A stretch of 64,000 nt of DNA from Spirosoma taeanense (lineage in GTDB: Bacteria > Bacteroidota > Bacteroidia > Cytophagales > Spirosomataceae), in contig NZ_CP053435.1 in the NCBI RefSeq assembly GCF_013127955.1, positions 1,054,001 through 1,118,000 on the forward strand. The letters run 5' to 3'. The notes beneath the pieces were generated by a model, which saw nothing but the letters and a program-made list of their open reading frames with translations, was not told the origin of the DNA and ran no database searches. Every line of letters starts with the position of its first letter. Position 1 is the first letter of the stretch. Below, piece after piece: positions 1 through 8,457 of this stretch. A program made the position numbers and the translations under genes.

Positions 1-515
1 TTTACCTGTTTCAGTTGCTGAGTGGTTCCGGATGGATTTCGCGGATAACGTTCGCGCTTGGGCTGACCAATGCCCCCGACGCCTTTCCAGAACTGATTCA
101 GGACGGGGCCGGGATTGGTATAATCCTGGCTCATGTCGTGCTTGCTTTCCCTTTCTTTACGTTGCTGTTTCAATCGCTCCAGGCCGATGCCCGGCTGCAT
201 GATCTGCGCAGCCTGACCCGAACGCTGGGTGCATCGGCGGGGCAGTTTAACCGGCGGGTGGCCGCGCCGATTCTGTTACGCCGGGCTGCGCCTACGCTTG
301 TTCTGTATGGCGTGGCGGTGCTGGGAGCTTACGATATTCCGCTCGTACTGGGCCGAAATTACCCACAGATGCTGTCGGTATTGATCACGACCCGGCTTCA
401 GCGGTTTGATCTGGCCGAGTTGCCGATGGGCTACCTGATCGGGTTTCTGCTGACGCTGTTTTTGATGGTTATTATTTATCTGACCACCCGATGGACCCAA
501 CGCCATGCGCTCTAA
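1..515 (+). CDS. ABC transporter permease, 5'-truncated by window edge
   Basis: This is the C-terminal part of an inner-membrane permease of the PotB/FbpB/ThiP class. The reading frame is open from the first base (codons start at base 3), so the true start lies outside the window. Several hydrophobic segments are visible. The cytoplasmic coupling loop with the permease signature is at about 225-300 (SLTRTLGASAGQF, then a PILLRRAAP segment), where the ATPase docks. It overlaps the next permease gene by 11 bp, so the two subunits are probably translationally coupled and form a heterodimer. The ATPase at 3334 is the likely energy-coupling partner although one opposite-strand gene and two others lie between. 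The substrate cannot be read from sequence; the class moves ferric iron, polyamines or thiamine. Confidence 0.85.
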   Translation, partial: YLFQLLSGSGWISRITFALGLTNAPDAFPELIQDGAGIGIILAHVVLAFPFFTLLFQSLQADARLHDLRSLTRTLGASAGQFNRRVAAPILLRRAAPTLVLYGVAVLGAYDIPLVLGRNYPQMLSVLITTRLQRFDLAELPMGYLIGFLLTLFLMVIIYLTTRWTQRHAL

Positions 516-1272
516 GACGTTTTTAACCAGCTTTATGGTCGTGCTGTTCGGGCTGCCCTTTGTGCTGCTGGGATTGCTGGCGCTGGGGCAGTACTGGCGT
601 TTCCCGGACGTGCTGCCGCCAACGTTTTCGTTCGATGCGCTCGGACGGCTTCTGACGGCCGACAGCGGGCTGGCAACGGGCGGGCTACTGAGTCTGGGTA
701 TTGCAACAGGGGTATCGGTCCTTGCAACGGGGCTGGGTTTCTGGGTGGCGCGTGCCATTGCGCAAAGCCGACGGCCGAACCGCTGGGTTACGTTGAGCTA
801 TCTGCCTTACGCGATGCCGCCGGTTCTCTCGGCCGTACTGATTCAACCCTATATCATTCGGATGCACCTGTCCGGTACGCTGGCCGGCGTCGGACTGGGG
901 TTGTTGCTGGTGACGGTTCCATTCAGCACGCTTTTTTTTCGCTCATTCTGGAGCCAGCAGGCCCGTCAGTACGAACAGCTGAGCCGTACGCTGGGCTGCT
1001 CGCCAACGCAGGCGCTGACGCGCGTACTGCTGCCGCTGGCCCGGCCACTGCTGGTTACGTGCCTGTTCCAGACGTTTCTGCTGGCCTGGTTTGACTTCGG
1101 CCTGACGAACTACCTGAGCGTCGGCAAGGTTCGGACGCTGACCGTGCAGGTGTTTCTATTTATTGGGGAAGCGAACAGCCGACTGGCGGCTGTGGCGTCG
1201 CTGCTGCTGTTACTGCCGCCGGCCCTGCTGCTCTGGCTGAACAAACGAACCATTGTCCGGCGGGTATTCTGA
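505..1272 (+). CDS. ABC transporter permease, second subunit
   Basis: A 255-residue polytopic inner-membrane protein of the binding-protein-dependent permease family. It has about six hydrophobic segments. The coupling motif lies around residues 155-175 (LSRTLGCSPTQALTRV, followed by LLPLARP). It starts at an ATG inside the end of the upstream permease (11-bp overlap), a normal arrangement for PotB/PotC or ThiP-like pairs. The gene is followed after 23 bp by a convergent gene, so the importer operon may end here. No periplasmic binding protein is visible in the window; it may lie upstream of base 1. Confidence 0.85.
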   Translation: MRSKTFLTSFMVVLFGLPFVLLGLLALGQYWRFPDVLPPTFSFDALGRLLTADSGLATGGLLSLGIATGVSVLATGLGFWVARAIAQSRRPNRWVTLSYLPYAMPPVLSAVLIQPYIIRMHLSGTLAGVGLGLLLVTVPFSTLFFRSFWSQQARQYEQLSRTLGCSPTQALTRVLLPLARPLLVTCLFQTFLLAWFDFGLTNYLSVGKVRTLTVQVFLFIGEANSRLAAVASLLLLLPPALLLWLNKRTIVRRVF

Positions 1273-1295
1273 ACGCAGTATGGCGCGGATAATCC

Positions 1296-1796
1296 TCAGC
1301 GGCTGTACTGCTGCTTCTGGCGCTCGTGTTCCAGATACCAGCTAAAAGCGGCAAATGTAACGGCCCCCAGACCCACTAACCAGATGGCGCCCCACATGCT
1401 CAGATAAGACCAGGTTCCCCGGGCAATCATCTGGAGCAGCGCCATACCGATCAGGCACAGGCCCAGGGCCATAATAAAAGCGTTTCGCAGGGTTTTGTTA
1501 TAGGACTGCCGCAGGTCGTAGGCACCATAGGCTTTGTTCCGGAACTGGAAGACAATGTCGTCCAGACTGGCTTCCTGAAGCTCCCGGCCGCTTAGAGGTC
1601 GTCTGCTGATGGCTTCAATATTGGCTTCCAGCAGGGCCTTGTCCAGGGCCGATTCAAACGGCAGACCAATCCACATATAATGTTCAACTTCTCCGGCAAG
1701 GTGGTTGAATAACTCGTGGAGTACGGTGTCGCTGAGTCCGGCCTGAATGAGATGATTGTATATACGGGCTACTTGCTGAGGGTTTAGTTTTTCCAT
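1296..1796 (-). CDS. Membrane protein with TonB-type N-terminal box behind a helical prefix domain
   Basis: A 166-residue protein of unknown function. Residues 1-60 resemble the helical prefix found in front of some Bacteroidota ABC permeases (L..EL.NHL..EVE..M..G..F..AL). Residues about 85-103 read FRNKAYGAYDLRQSYNKTL, very like the N-terminal cytoplasmic box of Bacteroidota energy-transducing TonB proteins (EYGAYxLRxxY). Two transmembrane segments follow (about 105-125 and 133-152), ending in a charged tail. There is no periplasmic linker and no TonB C-terminal domain, so this is not a working TonB. It might modulate an Exb/TonB-like complex, but that is only inference. It is monocistronic and convergent with the permease gene. 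Confidence 0.7.
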   Translation of the reverse strand: MEKLNPQQVARIYNHLIQAGLSDTVLHELFNHLAGEVEHYMWIGLPFESALDKALLEANIEAISRRPLSGRELQEASLDDIVFQFRNKAYGAYDLRQSYNKTLRNAFIMALGLCLIGMALLQMIARGTWSYLSMWGAIWLVGLGAVTFAAFSWYLEHERQKQQYSR

Positions 1797-2025
1797 GACC
1801 GGATTTAGCTGAGCTAATAAAACGCCAGATCAGGCGACGTTTGATCTATTCAATAAGCAACTCAGTAGTAAATATAAACCCGTTTCGAATAAGAACCAGG
1901 ATAAATACTGGTTTTGATTGAACGAAATGTGGTTAACCTGAATGAGGAAACCCGCCAACGTATAGCCCACCTGAATCGGGTTTGTCTGAAAAATCGTAAA
2001 TCGTACCAAATTGTCCGGTTTACAG

Positions 2026-2646
2026 ATGCTCAACGCGCTGATTATATCCAACAACATTGTAGGTCTGACCGATTATTACGTCTCGAACGATCGGGTCTGC
2101 TATACCATAGCTCCTGTAACTAAAGCTTTTGATCCGGATTTGATGCCATATGATATACTGGTCGTGCCGAATGGCTCCGATCATGTTGCTATGCTGAAAA
2201 TCAAGGATAAGGTCCGGGCGTTTCTGGATGCGGGCAAAGCGGTGGTCTGCTCAGATGGCTGGTTCACTAATTGGGTACCGGGCAACCAGTGGGTTATGGA
2301 CAATACGAAGCCAACCATCGAAATCCGGTATTTTATCAATACCGACCGCCACCGACTATTTGAAGGAGTCCGGCTGGACGAACTTACCTTTTCGCACGGG
2401 ATGAGCGGCTGGTGGTCCTGCGGCTACATCGAAGCCGCCGACGGAGCCGACGTAGTGGTTGAAGACACCTGGCAGCGGCCAATAGTGGTACTCGACGAGG
2501 TCAGCACCGGCGGGACAATCTTTCTGACGGCCAGCGGCCCGATGGCCGACGTAACGTATTCCGGCGAGCAGGACGTAGCGCTGGTTAAACTGTACCGTAA
2601 TTTTTTGCAACTGGTAGCGCAGAAGAAGGAATCTGTTGCCGTGTAA
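2026..2646 (+). CDS. Class I glutamine-amidotransferase-fold protein (unknown function), copy 1
   Basis: A soluble protein of about 206 residues. It opens with a beta strand (MLNALIISNN), then a DILVVPNGSDHVAM segment and a helix ending in AGKAVVCSDGW, the pattern of a flavodoxin-like/GATase-1 or ThuA-like fold. Near the C-terminus GGTIFLTASGPMAD resembles the last strand of that fold. I see no clear catalytic Cys-His-Glu triad, so an enzymatic role is uncertain. I prefer the ATG at 2026; a TTG at 2011 adds five residues. Its stop is directly followed by the next start, and the next gene has the same fold, so this is probably an old tandem duplication co-transcribed with the ABC ATPase at 3334. 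Confidence 0.7.
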   Translation: MLNALIISNNIVGLTDYYVSNDRVCYTIAPVTKAFDPDLMPYDILVVPNGSDHVAMLKIKDKVRAFLDAGKAVVCSDGWFTNWVPGNQWVMDNTKPTIEIRYFINTDRHRLFEGVRLDELTFSHGMSGWWSCGYIEAADGADVVVEDTWQRPIVVLDEVSTGGTIFLTASGPMADVTYSGEQDVALVKLYRNFLQLVAQKKESVAV

Positions 2647-3333
2647 ATGCAGCGTGCATCCGTTAAAACCGAAAAAGCAATGCAAACGATAGGACTTATT
2701 TTCAATGGGGTATGGTCGCAGTATGCAATGGCTACCGCGCCCAAATACCGCGCTATCTATAAACTCATTTACGTTCATGACCTCAGCGATGCCGCCGTCG
2801 AGGGCCTGGAAGCGCTCGTAGTGCCTTTTCAGTCGAATCAGCAGGAACTGGCCCGGCAGAAAGAGGTGATGTATAACTTCCTGAAACAGGGCAAGAAAGT
2901 GTTCGTGGAGGGCGATAGCACGGCCGACTGGCTCGATGCGCAATGGGAAGACCGGCCCGTCAATAACTACTGGTGGGTCGAGAGTCCGAATAACCCGCCG
3001 GTGTCGGCAACGAACTACAATCACCCGATTTACCAGGGGTTAACGCCCCGTCAGGCCTGCTGGCACACGCACGGCGTGTATACCCGCATTCCAGCCCATG
3101 CCGGGATTGTTCAGTCGAATCCGGCAGGGGAAATTATTTCCTGGGAAACCCACGACTATGGCGGCACGTTGTTTGTCACCACACTCGACCCGATTGTGGA
3201 ACATGGCGTTCAGCAGATCAGCCACCTGGATAATTACGTTGACCGGCTGACCGAATGGCTCTCTGGGGTTAAGCCTGCACCGGGCCGAATGACTGTCGAT
3301 AAGGCGTTGTATGGCGCAGGAGCGCTGGTATAA
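2647..3333 (+). CDS. Class I glutamine-amidotransferase-fold protein (unknown function), copy 2
   Basis: A 228-residue soluble protein with the same layout as its upstream neighbour: first strand QTIGLIFNGVW, then EALVVPFQSN, a helix leading to QGKKVFVEGDS, and a late strand GGTLFVTTLDP. Between them lies a His- and Trp-rich segment (ACWHTHGVYTRIP) that could bind a ligand or metal. An ATG at 2680 would remove 11 charged residues and is an equally good start. The stop abuts the ATPase start at 3334, so the three genes form a very tight unit. The family and function are not recognised beyond the fold. Confidence 0.7.
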   Translation: MQRASVKTEKAMQTIGLIFNGVWSQYAMATAPKYRAIYKLIYVHDLSDAAVEGLEALVVPFQSNQQELARQKEVMYNFLKQGKKVFVEGDSTADWLDAQWEDRPVNNYWWVESPNNPPVSATNYNHPIYQGLTPRQACWHTHGVYTRIPAHAGIVQSNPAGEIISWETHDYGGTLFVTTLDPIVEHGVQQISHLDNYVDRLTEWLSGVKPAPGRMTVDKALYGAGALV

Positions 3334-4068
3334 ATGCTGCAGGTTTCATTACTCACCAAACAGTTTGGGGAAACGCCCGTTCTGACAGACCTTTCGTTTG
3401 AGCTGCCCGCCGGACAGGTGCTGGCCGTACTGGGCCGGTCGGGCTGCGGCAAAACGACTCTGCTCAAAATTCTGGCCGGGCTCGAAACGCCTGACTCGGG
3501 CGATGTCCGGATGGACGGTCAGAGCGTACTGACGGTAGTACCGGAACGCCGTCAGGTGGTGTATCTGTACCAGGAGCCGCTGCTGTTTCCGCACCTGAAC
3601 GTGTTTGAGAACATTGCATTTGGCCTGCGTATTCGGAAAGTGGAAAAGGCAGAGGTGGAGCGGCAGGTCCGGGCGATGCTGGCTGATCTGGAACTTAGCG
3701 ATCAGTTGGGTAAGCAGCCAAATCAGTTGTCGGGTGGCCAGCGGCAGCGGGTCGCGTTCGGTCGGGCGCTCATTATCCGACCCCGGTTGTTGCTGCTCGA
3801 CGAACCTTTTGGTAATCTGGATGCCCAGACCCGTGCTACGATGCAGGAACTCTTCAAGCGGGTTGCGGAACACTATTCGATGACGGCCCTGTTCGTCACC
3901 CACGACACCCGCGAAGCCTTAACCGTAGGAACGCGCTTCGGCTACCTTGACAAAGGCGTTTTGACGACCTATCCGTCGGTGCGTGATTTCATCGCCGACC
4001 CGCGCACCGGCGTTCGGGAAGAACTCGCTTTCTGGGAGTCGGTACAGTCAAAATCGCCGTTGCTTTGA
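3334..4068 (+). CDS. ABC transporter ATP-binding protein (PotA/FbpC type)
   Basis: A 244-residue nucleotide-binding subunit. The Walker A is GRSGCGKTT (about residues 34-42), the Q-loop lies near YLYQEPLLFP, the signature is LSGGQRQR, the Walker B is LLLLDEPFGNLD and the H-loop is FVTHD. The sequence type is that of importers for ferric iron, polyamines, sulfate or thiamine. It lacks the C-terminal TOBE regulatory domain of PotA/CysA (those run to about 350 residues), so it is a short form. It likely powers the permease pair encoded at 1-1272. The two GATase-fold genes directly upstream are an unusual partner for this class. Confidence 0.88.
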   Translation: MLQVSLLTKQFGETPVLTDLSFELPAGQVLAVLGRSGCGKTTLLKILAGLETPDSGDVRMDGQSVLTVVPERRQVVYLYQEPLLFPHLNVFENIAFGLRIRKVEKAEVERQVRAMLADLELSDQLGKQPNQLSGGQRQRVAFGRALIIRPRLLLLDEPFGNLDAQTRATMQELFKRVAEHYSMTALFVTHDTREALTVGTRFGYLDKGVLTTYPSVRDFIADPRTGVREELAFWESVQSKSPLL

Positions 4069-4116
4069 GGACGTAACGTCAGATGGATTTGCCTGGTTGC
4101 GCCCTGATTTTGCCCT

Positions 4117-5451
4117 TCAGACAATCGTGTCCCAGAGCAGATAGGCGTTCAGGCTAATGATGATTCCGGCAACAATCCAGGATAGAGTTCTGATCCATGT
4201 CGGGTTGGCAAATCGCCCCATCTTCAGCTCATCATTCGTGAACGAGACCAGTGGTACTACGGCAAAACTCAATTGCAGCGACAGAATCACCTGACTGAAA
4301 ACGAGCAACTCGGAAGTACCCTGTTCGCCGTATAAAATCGCCACCACTAGAGCTGGAACAATGGCCAGCAGGCGGGTAATGAGTCGACGCAGCCAGGGTT
4401 TGACCCGTAAATTAAGGAAGCCTTCCATCACGATCTGACCCGCCAGCGTGCCCGTCAGCGTGGAGTTCTGGCCGGATGCCAGCAAGGCTACAGCGAAGAG
4501 AATCCCGGCCATTTTTACGCCCAGAATCGGGTCGAGCAGGTGGTAAGCGTCGGTAATATCGGCAACGTGCTGGTTGCCTGTAAAGTGAAAGGCCGAAGCC
4601 GAAAGCATCAGAATTGCCGCGTTGATGAAAAACGCCAGAAACAGCGAAACGGTCGAATCAATGGTGGCGAACTTGATCGCTTTCTGTCGGCCAGCGTCGT
4701 CGCGCCCGAAATCACGGGTCTGCACAATACTGGAATGCAGGTACAGATTATGCGGCATGACTGTAGCGCCCAGAATACCGATGGCAATGTAAAGCATACC
4801 GGGGTTGGTAACAATTTCGGTTCGCGGCAGCAGACCATCGATTACATCGGCCATATCAGGCCGGGAAACCAGCAGTTCGTAGCCAAAGCAGCAGACGATG
4901 AGGAAAATCAGACTGGACACAATCCGCTCCATGAGCTGAAACCCTTTATTCTGCAGAAAGAGCAGCAAGAGCACATCCAGGGCGGTGATCAGAATACCGA
5001 CCGTCAGGGGCAGACCAAACAGCAGGTTAAGCGCAATAGCCGAGCCAATTACTTCGGCCAGATCAGTCGCGGCAATGGCAATTTCGGCCAGTAACCACAG
5101 AACGAAAGCTACCGGACGGCTGAAATGATCCCGGCAGGCCTGAGCCAGATCGCGGCCGGTGGCAATGCCTAGCTTTAGTGCCAGGTGCTGAAGGAGAATG
5201 GCAAACAGGTTGGAAATCAGCACAACCGAAAGCAGCCGGTAGCCAAACTGCGCTCCGCCCGCAATGTCGGTCGCCCAGTTGCCGGGGTCCATATAGCCAA
5301 CGGCTACCATCATACCAGGACCGAGGTAAGCCATTAGGGTTTTGAAAAAACCGGCGTTGGTCGGTACGTGGATCGAACTGTGTACATCCCCCAACGAGTT
5401 CGTCACCTTCTCCTGCCGCCAACCTTTCATTGAGGTATTTGTCGCTTCCAT
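4117..5451 (-). CDS. mntH: Nramp-family divalent metal (Mn2+/Fe2+) transporter
   Basis: A 444-residue inner-membrane protein of the Nramp/MntH family, which imports Mn2+ and Fe2+ with protons. The metal-binding motif DPGN is at about residues 55-58 in helix 1 (YMDPGNWATD), and the helix-6 motif MPHNLYLHS is present. Around eleven hydrophobic helices are visible. A 40-residue N-terminal cytoplasmic tail precedes helix 1. The gene diverges from the MntR-type regulator at 5654 across a 202-bp gap holding a strong palindrome, which fits repression by metal-loaded MntR. Confidence 0.95.
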   Translation of the reverse strand: MEATNTSMKGWRQEKVTNSLGDVHSSIHVPTNAGFFKTLMAYLGPGMMVAVGYMDPGNWATDIAGGAQFGYRLLSVVLISNLFAILLQHLALKLGIATGRDLAQACRDHFSRPVAFVLWLLAEIAIAATDLAEVIGSAIALNLLFGLPLTVGILITALDVLLLLFLQNKGFQLMERIVSSLIFLIVCCFGYELLVSRPDMADVIDGLLPRTEIVTNPGMLYIAIGILGATVMPHNLYLHSSIVQTRDFGRDDAGRQKAIKFATIDSTVSLFLAFFINAAILMLSASAFHFTGNQHVADITDAYHLLDPILGVKMAGILFAVALLASGQNSTLTGTLAGQIVMEGFLNLRVKPWLRRLITRLLAIVPALVVAILYGEQGTSELLVFSQVILSLQLSFAVVPLVSFTNDELKMGRFANPTWIRTLSWIVAGIIISLNAYLLWDTIV

Positions 5452-5546
5452 TTAACTCCCGTATTGTACTTGCTTTTCAGAACGTATTCCTGCTGGTTTC
5501 GTCAGGCCGACAGGAAGATAACGCATAAAGATAAGGATTGTTGAAA

Positions 5547-5574
5547 TAAAAATTTAGGCTGATCTAAATTTTTA
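5547..5574. promoter_or_regulatory. Palindromic operator between mntH and mntR
   Basis: A perfect inverted repeat with 11-bp arms, TAAAAATTTAG and CTAAATTTTTA, separated by GCTGAT. Its centre (TTTAGGCTGATCTAAA) resembles DtxR/IdeR/MntR boxes, which have TTAGG..CCTAA-like halves. It lies in the only gap between the divergent transporter and regulator genes, about 20 bp upstream of a TAnnTTTG element reading towards mntR. I infer it is the MntR binding site controlling mntH and possibly mntR itself. Confidence 0.8.
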
Positions 5575-5593
5575 GAAAGTTTAACATAAAAAC

Positions 5594-5601
5594 TATATTT
5601 G
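5594..5601 (+). promoter_or_regulatory. Bacteroidota -7 promoter element for mntR
   Basis: TATATTTG matches the Bacteroidota -7 consensus TAnnTTTG. It lies 52 bp before the mntR start, with the palindrome at the position of the upstream -33 element, so repressor binding would cover it. Confidence 0.5.
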
Positions 5602-5653
5602 TCGGTAAACTGTTTGACCTTACTCCGCCGTTTTCAGGAAGTAGCCGTAGCTT

Positions 5654-6313
5654 ATGCAGTCGTTCACGGAAGAAAATTATTTAAAGACAATTTATTACCT
5701 CGCTACCCGGCAGGAAGGAGAGGTGAGCACGAACGCGCTGGCTGAAATGACGGCTACCAAGGCGGCATCCGTGACGGATATGCTCCGCAAACTGGCTGAT
5801 AAGCAACTGATTCACTATAAAAAGTACCAGGGGGTGCGGCTAACGGAAGAAGGCGAGCGACTCGCGCTGCAGATTATCCGGCGGCATCGGCTCTGGGAAG
5901 TCTTTCTGGTCGAAAAACTGGGGTTTGGCTGGGACGAAGTGCATTCGATCGCCGAAGAGCTTGAACATATCCGCTCGGAACAACTGGTGACGCGTCTAGA
6001 TGCGTTTCTGGGGAATCCGCAGTTTGATCCGCACGGCGACCCGATTCCGACTCCGGCCGGGCAGATGCCCGAAATGGGTTACCGTAAACTGGCCGATGTG
6101 GACGTAGGGGAAAGTGTTCGGTTGATGGCCGTGCTGGAACACTCGACGGAATTCCTGAAACATCTCGATCATTCGAACTTAACGCTCGGCTGCGCCGTAA
6201 CCATTACGGAAGCCAACGCCTTCGACAAGTCGGTGCTGGTGCAGATCGAAAGCGGCCGAACGGTGTTTGTCAGCCAGGAGGTCGCTAAAAATTTATTGGT
6301 CAGTGGGGAGTGA
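5654..6313 (+). CDS. mntR: DtxR/MntR-family metal-dependent transcriptional repressor
   Basis: A 219-residue three-domain regulator. The N-terminal winged helix spans residues 1-65 (EENYLKTIYYLA, then VTDMLRKLADKQLI). The dimerisation/metal domain follows, with HRLWEVFLVEKLG, HSIAEELEHI and DPHGDPIPTP carrying the usual His/Glu/Asp ligands. The C-terminal 75 residues form an FeoA-like SH3 domain, as in DtxR and long MntR. Divergent pairing with mntH across a palindrome supports its role as Mn/Fe-responsive repressor of that transporter. Confidence 0.93.
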   Translation: MQSFTEENYLKTIYYLATRQEGEVSTNALAEMTATKAASVTDMLRKLADKQLIHYKKYQGVRLTEEGERLALQIIRRHRLWEVFLVEKLGFGWDEVHSIAEELEHIRSEQLVTRLDAFLGNPQFDPHGDPIPTPAGQMPEMGYRKLADVDVGESVRLMAVLEHSTEFLKHLDHSNLTLGCAVTITEANAFDKSVLVQIESGRTVFVSQEVAKNLLVSGE

Positions 6314-6378
6314 TGCGTGGCTGGTGGTGAATAGACTGCCCGTTTGCGCCAGCACCACGAACCGCCAATTACGTAAAA

Positions 6379-7455
6379 ATGAAACTACTCGACTGGTATA
6401 TTCTTAAGCGCTTTCTCCAGACATACCTGTTCGTGGTGCTGGTGATCGTGCTGGTTGTTGTGATGATTGACTACACCGAGAAGGTGGATAATTTTCACAA
6501 AAACAATGCGCCCGGCGGCAAGATCCTGCTGGATTATTACCTCAACTTCATTCCCTACTGGGCTAACTACATCAGTCCGCTGATGGTCTTTATCGCGACG
6601 GTGTTCCTGACCTCGCGGCTGGCGGCCCGCACCGAAATTATTGCTATCCTGAGCAGTGGCGTCAGTTTTATCCGACTGCTGTTCCCTTACGTCCTGGGCG
6701 CGTCGGTGCTGGCCGTGCTGACCTATTTCATGGTCAACTACATTATTCCGAAGGCCAACAAAACCCGGATTGCCTTTGAGGTACAGTATATCAACGACGC
6801 TTATACGTACTCGGGCCGGAACGTTCACCTGAAGATTGCGCCCAATACCTATGCGTACCTGGAAAGTTATAATAACCTGAGCAACACGGGGTATAAGTTT
6901 ACCCTGGAACGGGTAGAAGGGAATCAGTTAAAACAGAAGCTCTCGGCCGACCATATCGAATGGGATGCTAAAAAGAAGAAGTGGGCGGTGTATGATTACA
7001 AAATCCGCAGCATCGATGGGCTGAAGGAAACGCTCACGCCCGGAGTGCGGCTGGATACGACGCTGAACCTGAAACCGGACGATTTCAGCTCCGATTTTAA
7101 CCTGTACGAAACCTTTACGCGCCCCGAGCTGAATCGGCACATTGACCTCCTGCGAAGCCGGGGAGCCGATGGGGTTGAAACGTACCTGCTGGAGAAATAC
7201 AGCCGCGATACCCGCCCCTTCGCCATTATCATCCTGACGATTATTGGCGTGATTATGTCGGCCCGCAAAAGTCGCCGGGGGGTGGGCTGGCAGGTAGCGC
7301 TGGGTTTCTTTCTGGCCTTTACGTATCTGCTGTTTTTCATGCTGGCCAAAGGCATTGCCGAATCGGGCAATCTGAACCCGGTGGTGGCGGTCTGGCTGCC
7401 AAACGCTATTTTTGCAGGAATTGGCGTGCTGTTGTATAACACCATTCCGCGGTAA
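6379..7455 (+). CDS. LptF/LptG-family LPS export permease
   Basis: A 358-residue inner-membrane protein of the YjgP/YjgQ family. Together with LptB and LptC it extracts lipopolysaccharide from the inner membrane. Three N-terminal helices (first from about residue 12, LQTYLFVVLVIVLVVVM), a periplasmic beta-rich domain (about 130-270) and three C-terminal helices give the usual layout and length. In the Bacteroidota two such genes usually occur apart; whether this one is LptF or LptG cannot be settled by eye. It follows mntR by 65 bp without obvious functional link. Confidence 0.9.
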   Translation: MKLLDWYILKRFLQTYLFVVLVIVLVVVMIDYTEKVDNFHKNNAPGGKILLDYYLNFIPYWANYISPLMVFIATVFLTSRLAARTEIIAILSSGVSFIRLLFPYVLGASVLAVLTYFMVNYIIPKANKTRIAFEVQYINDAYTYSGRNVHLKIAPNTYAYLESYNNLSNTGYKFTLERVEGNQLKQKLSADHIEWDAKKKKWAVYDYKIRSIDGLKETLTPGVRLDTTLNLKPDDFSSDFNLYETFTRPELNRHIDLLRSRGADGVETYLLEKYSRDTRPFAIIILTIIGVIMSARKSRRGVGWQVALGFFLAFTYLLFFMLAKGIAESGNLNPVVAVWLPNAIFAGIGVLLYNTIPR

Positions 7456-7514
7456 AGTAGGGTAAACAGTCTGTTTGCCCGAACTCAACAGGCGGACAGG
7501 CTGTCCACCCTCGT

Positions 7515-8447
7515 ATGCAGACTAAAGCAACGTTTTCGGATTATTTTCAACTCCATTTCATTGTCCTGATCTGGGGGTTCACGGCTATTCTGGGAAAGCT
7601 GATGCAGCCGCTCGACTCCTCGGCGGTGGTCCTGTTCCGGACGATTCTGGCCGTGCTGGGAATGGGCGCCGTGCTGATTGCGCGGAGACAATCATTTCAG
7701 GTGCCGCCAACCGATCGCTGGCGGCTGCTGGCGACGGGCGGGCTGATTGCCCTGCACTGGATGACGTTTTTCCTGGCGGCCCGTATTGCCAACGTTTCGG
7801 TTTGTCTGGCGGGTCTGGCAACGAGTTCGCTCTGGGCGAGTGTGCTGGAACCCCTGCTGTTACGTCGGCGCGTGCGGCCTATCGAAGTAATCCTGGGCGG
7901 GGTGGTGCTGGCCGGACTGTACCTGATTTTCCGGTTTGAATTCGACAAAGTCGTCGGGCTGGCAATGGCCGTTTTTTCGGCCATGCTGTCGTCGCTGTTT
8001 ACCATTATCAACAGCCGGTTTACGCGCCGGTACGATGCCCTGCTGATCTCATTTTATGAGATGGCTGGCGCTTCGGTGGGGGCGCTGGCCATGTGGCTGC
8101 TGGTCTGGCTGCTGGACCCGCTCCGGACGAGTCATCCAGAGCGTTACGTGCCCAACACACCCATGCAATGGCTCTGGCTGCTGATCCTGTCGCTGGTCTG
8201 TACGGTCTATGCCTATTCGGTCGGCGTTCGGCTGTTGCGTAAGTTTTCGCCGTATATGGCCATCTTAACCGTAAATTTGGAGCCGGTGTATGGGATTGTG
8301 CTGGCGGTGCTGATCTTTGGCGATGCCGAGCGCATGACATCGGGCTTCTACGTGGGCACTCTAGTCATTCTGGCGGCCGTGCTGGTTTATCCATTCTGGA
8401 ATAGCCGGTTAACCAAAGCCGAAGCCCGGTTGCCGACGTCGACTTAA
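7515..8447 (+). CDS. EamA/DMT-superfamily transporter
   Basis: A 310-residue inner-membrane protein with ten predicted hydrophobic helices in two EamA repeats. The first begins at HFIVLIWGFTAILGK, and the second begins near GLAMAVFSAMLSSLFTI. The end of repeat 2 has the typical EPVYGIVLAVLIFGD. Members export metabolites such as amino acids; the substrate is unknown here. The start ATG at 7515 precedes a short cytoplasmic head. It runs in the same direction as lptF/G and the glycan cluster starting 10 bp later. Confidence 0.88.
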   Translation: MQTKATFSDYFQLHFIVLIWGFTAILGKLMQPLDSSAVVLFRTILAVLGMGAVLIARRQSFQVPPTDRWRLLATGGLIALHWMTFFLAARIANVSVCLAGLATSSLWASVLEPLLLRRRVRPIEVILGGVVLAGLYLIFRFEFDKVVGLAMAVFSAMLSSLFTIINSRFTRRYDALLISFYEMAGASVGALAMWLLVWLLDPLRTSHPERYVPNTPMQWLWLLILSLVCTVYAYSVGVRLLRKFSPYMAILTVNLEPVYGIVLAVLIFGDAERMTSGFYVGTLVILAAVLVYPFWNSRLTKAEARLPTST

Positions 8448-8457
8448 CCGTATTGAT

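Noticed and set aside
1830-2123. Two short overlapping frames in the gap before the GATase-fold gene
   Set aside because: No recognisable motif, opposite strands over the same DNA and partial overlap with a better-supported start at 2026.
4072-4084. Recurring intergenic word GACGTAACG (also near 12695 and 27989)
   Set aside because: The same word is frequent inside coding sequence (Asp-Val-Thr codons), so the three intergenic occurrences are not clearly special.
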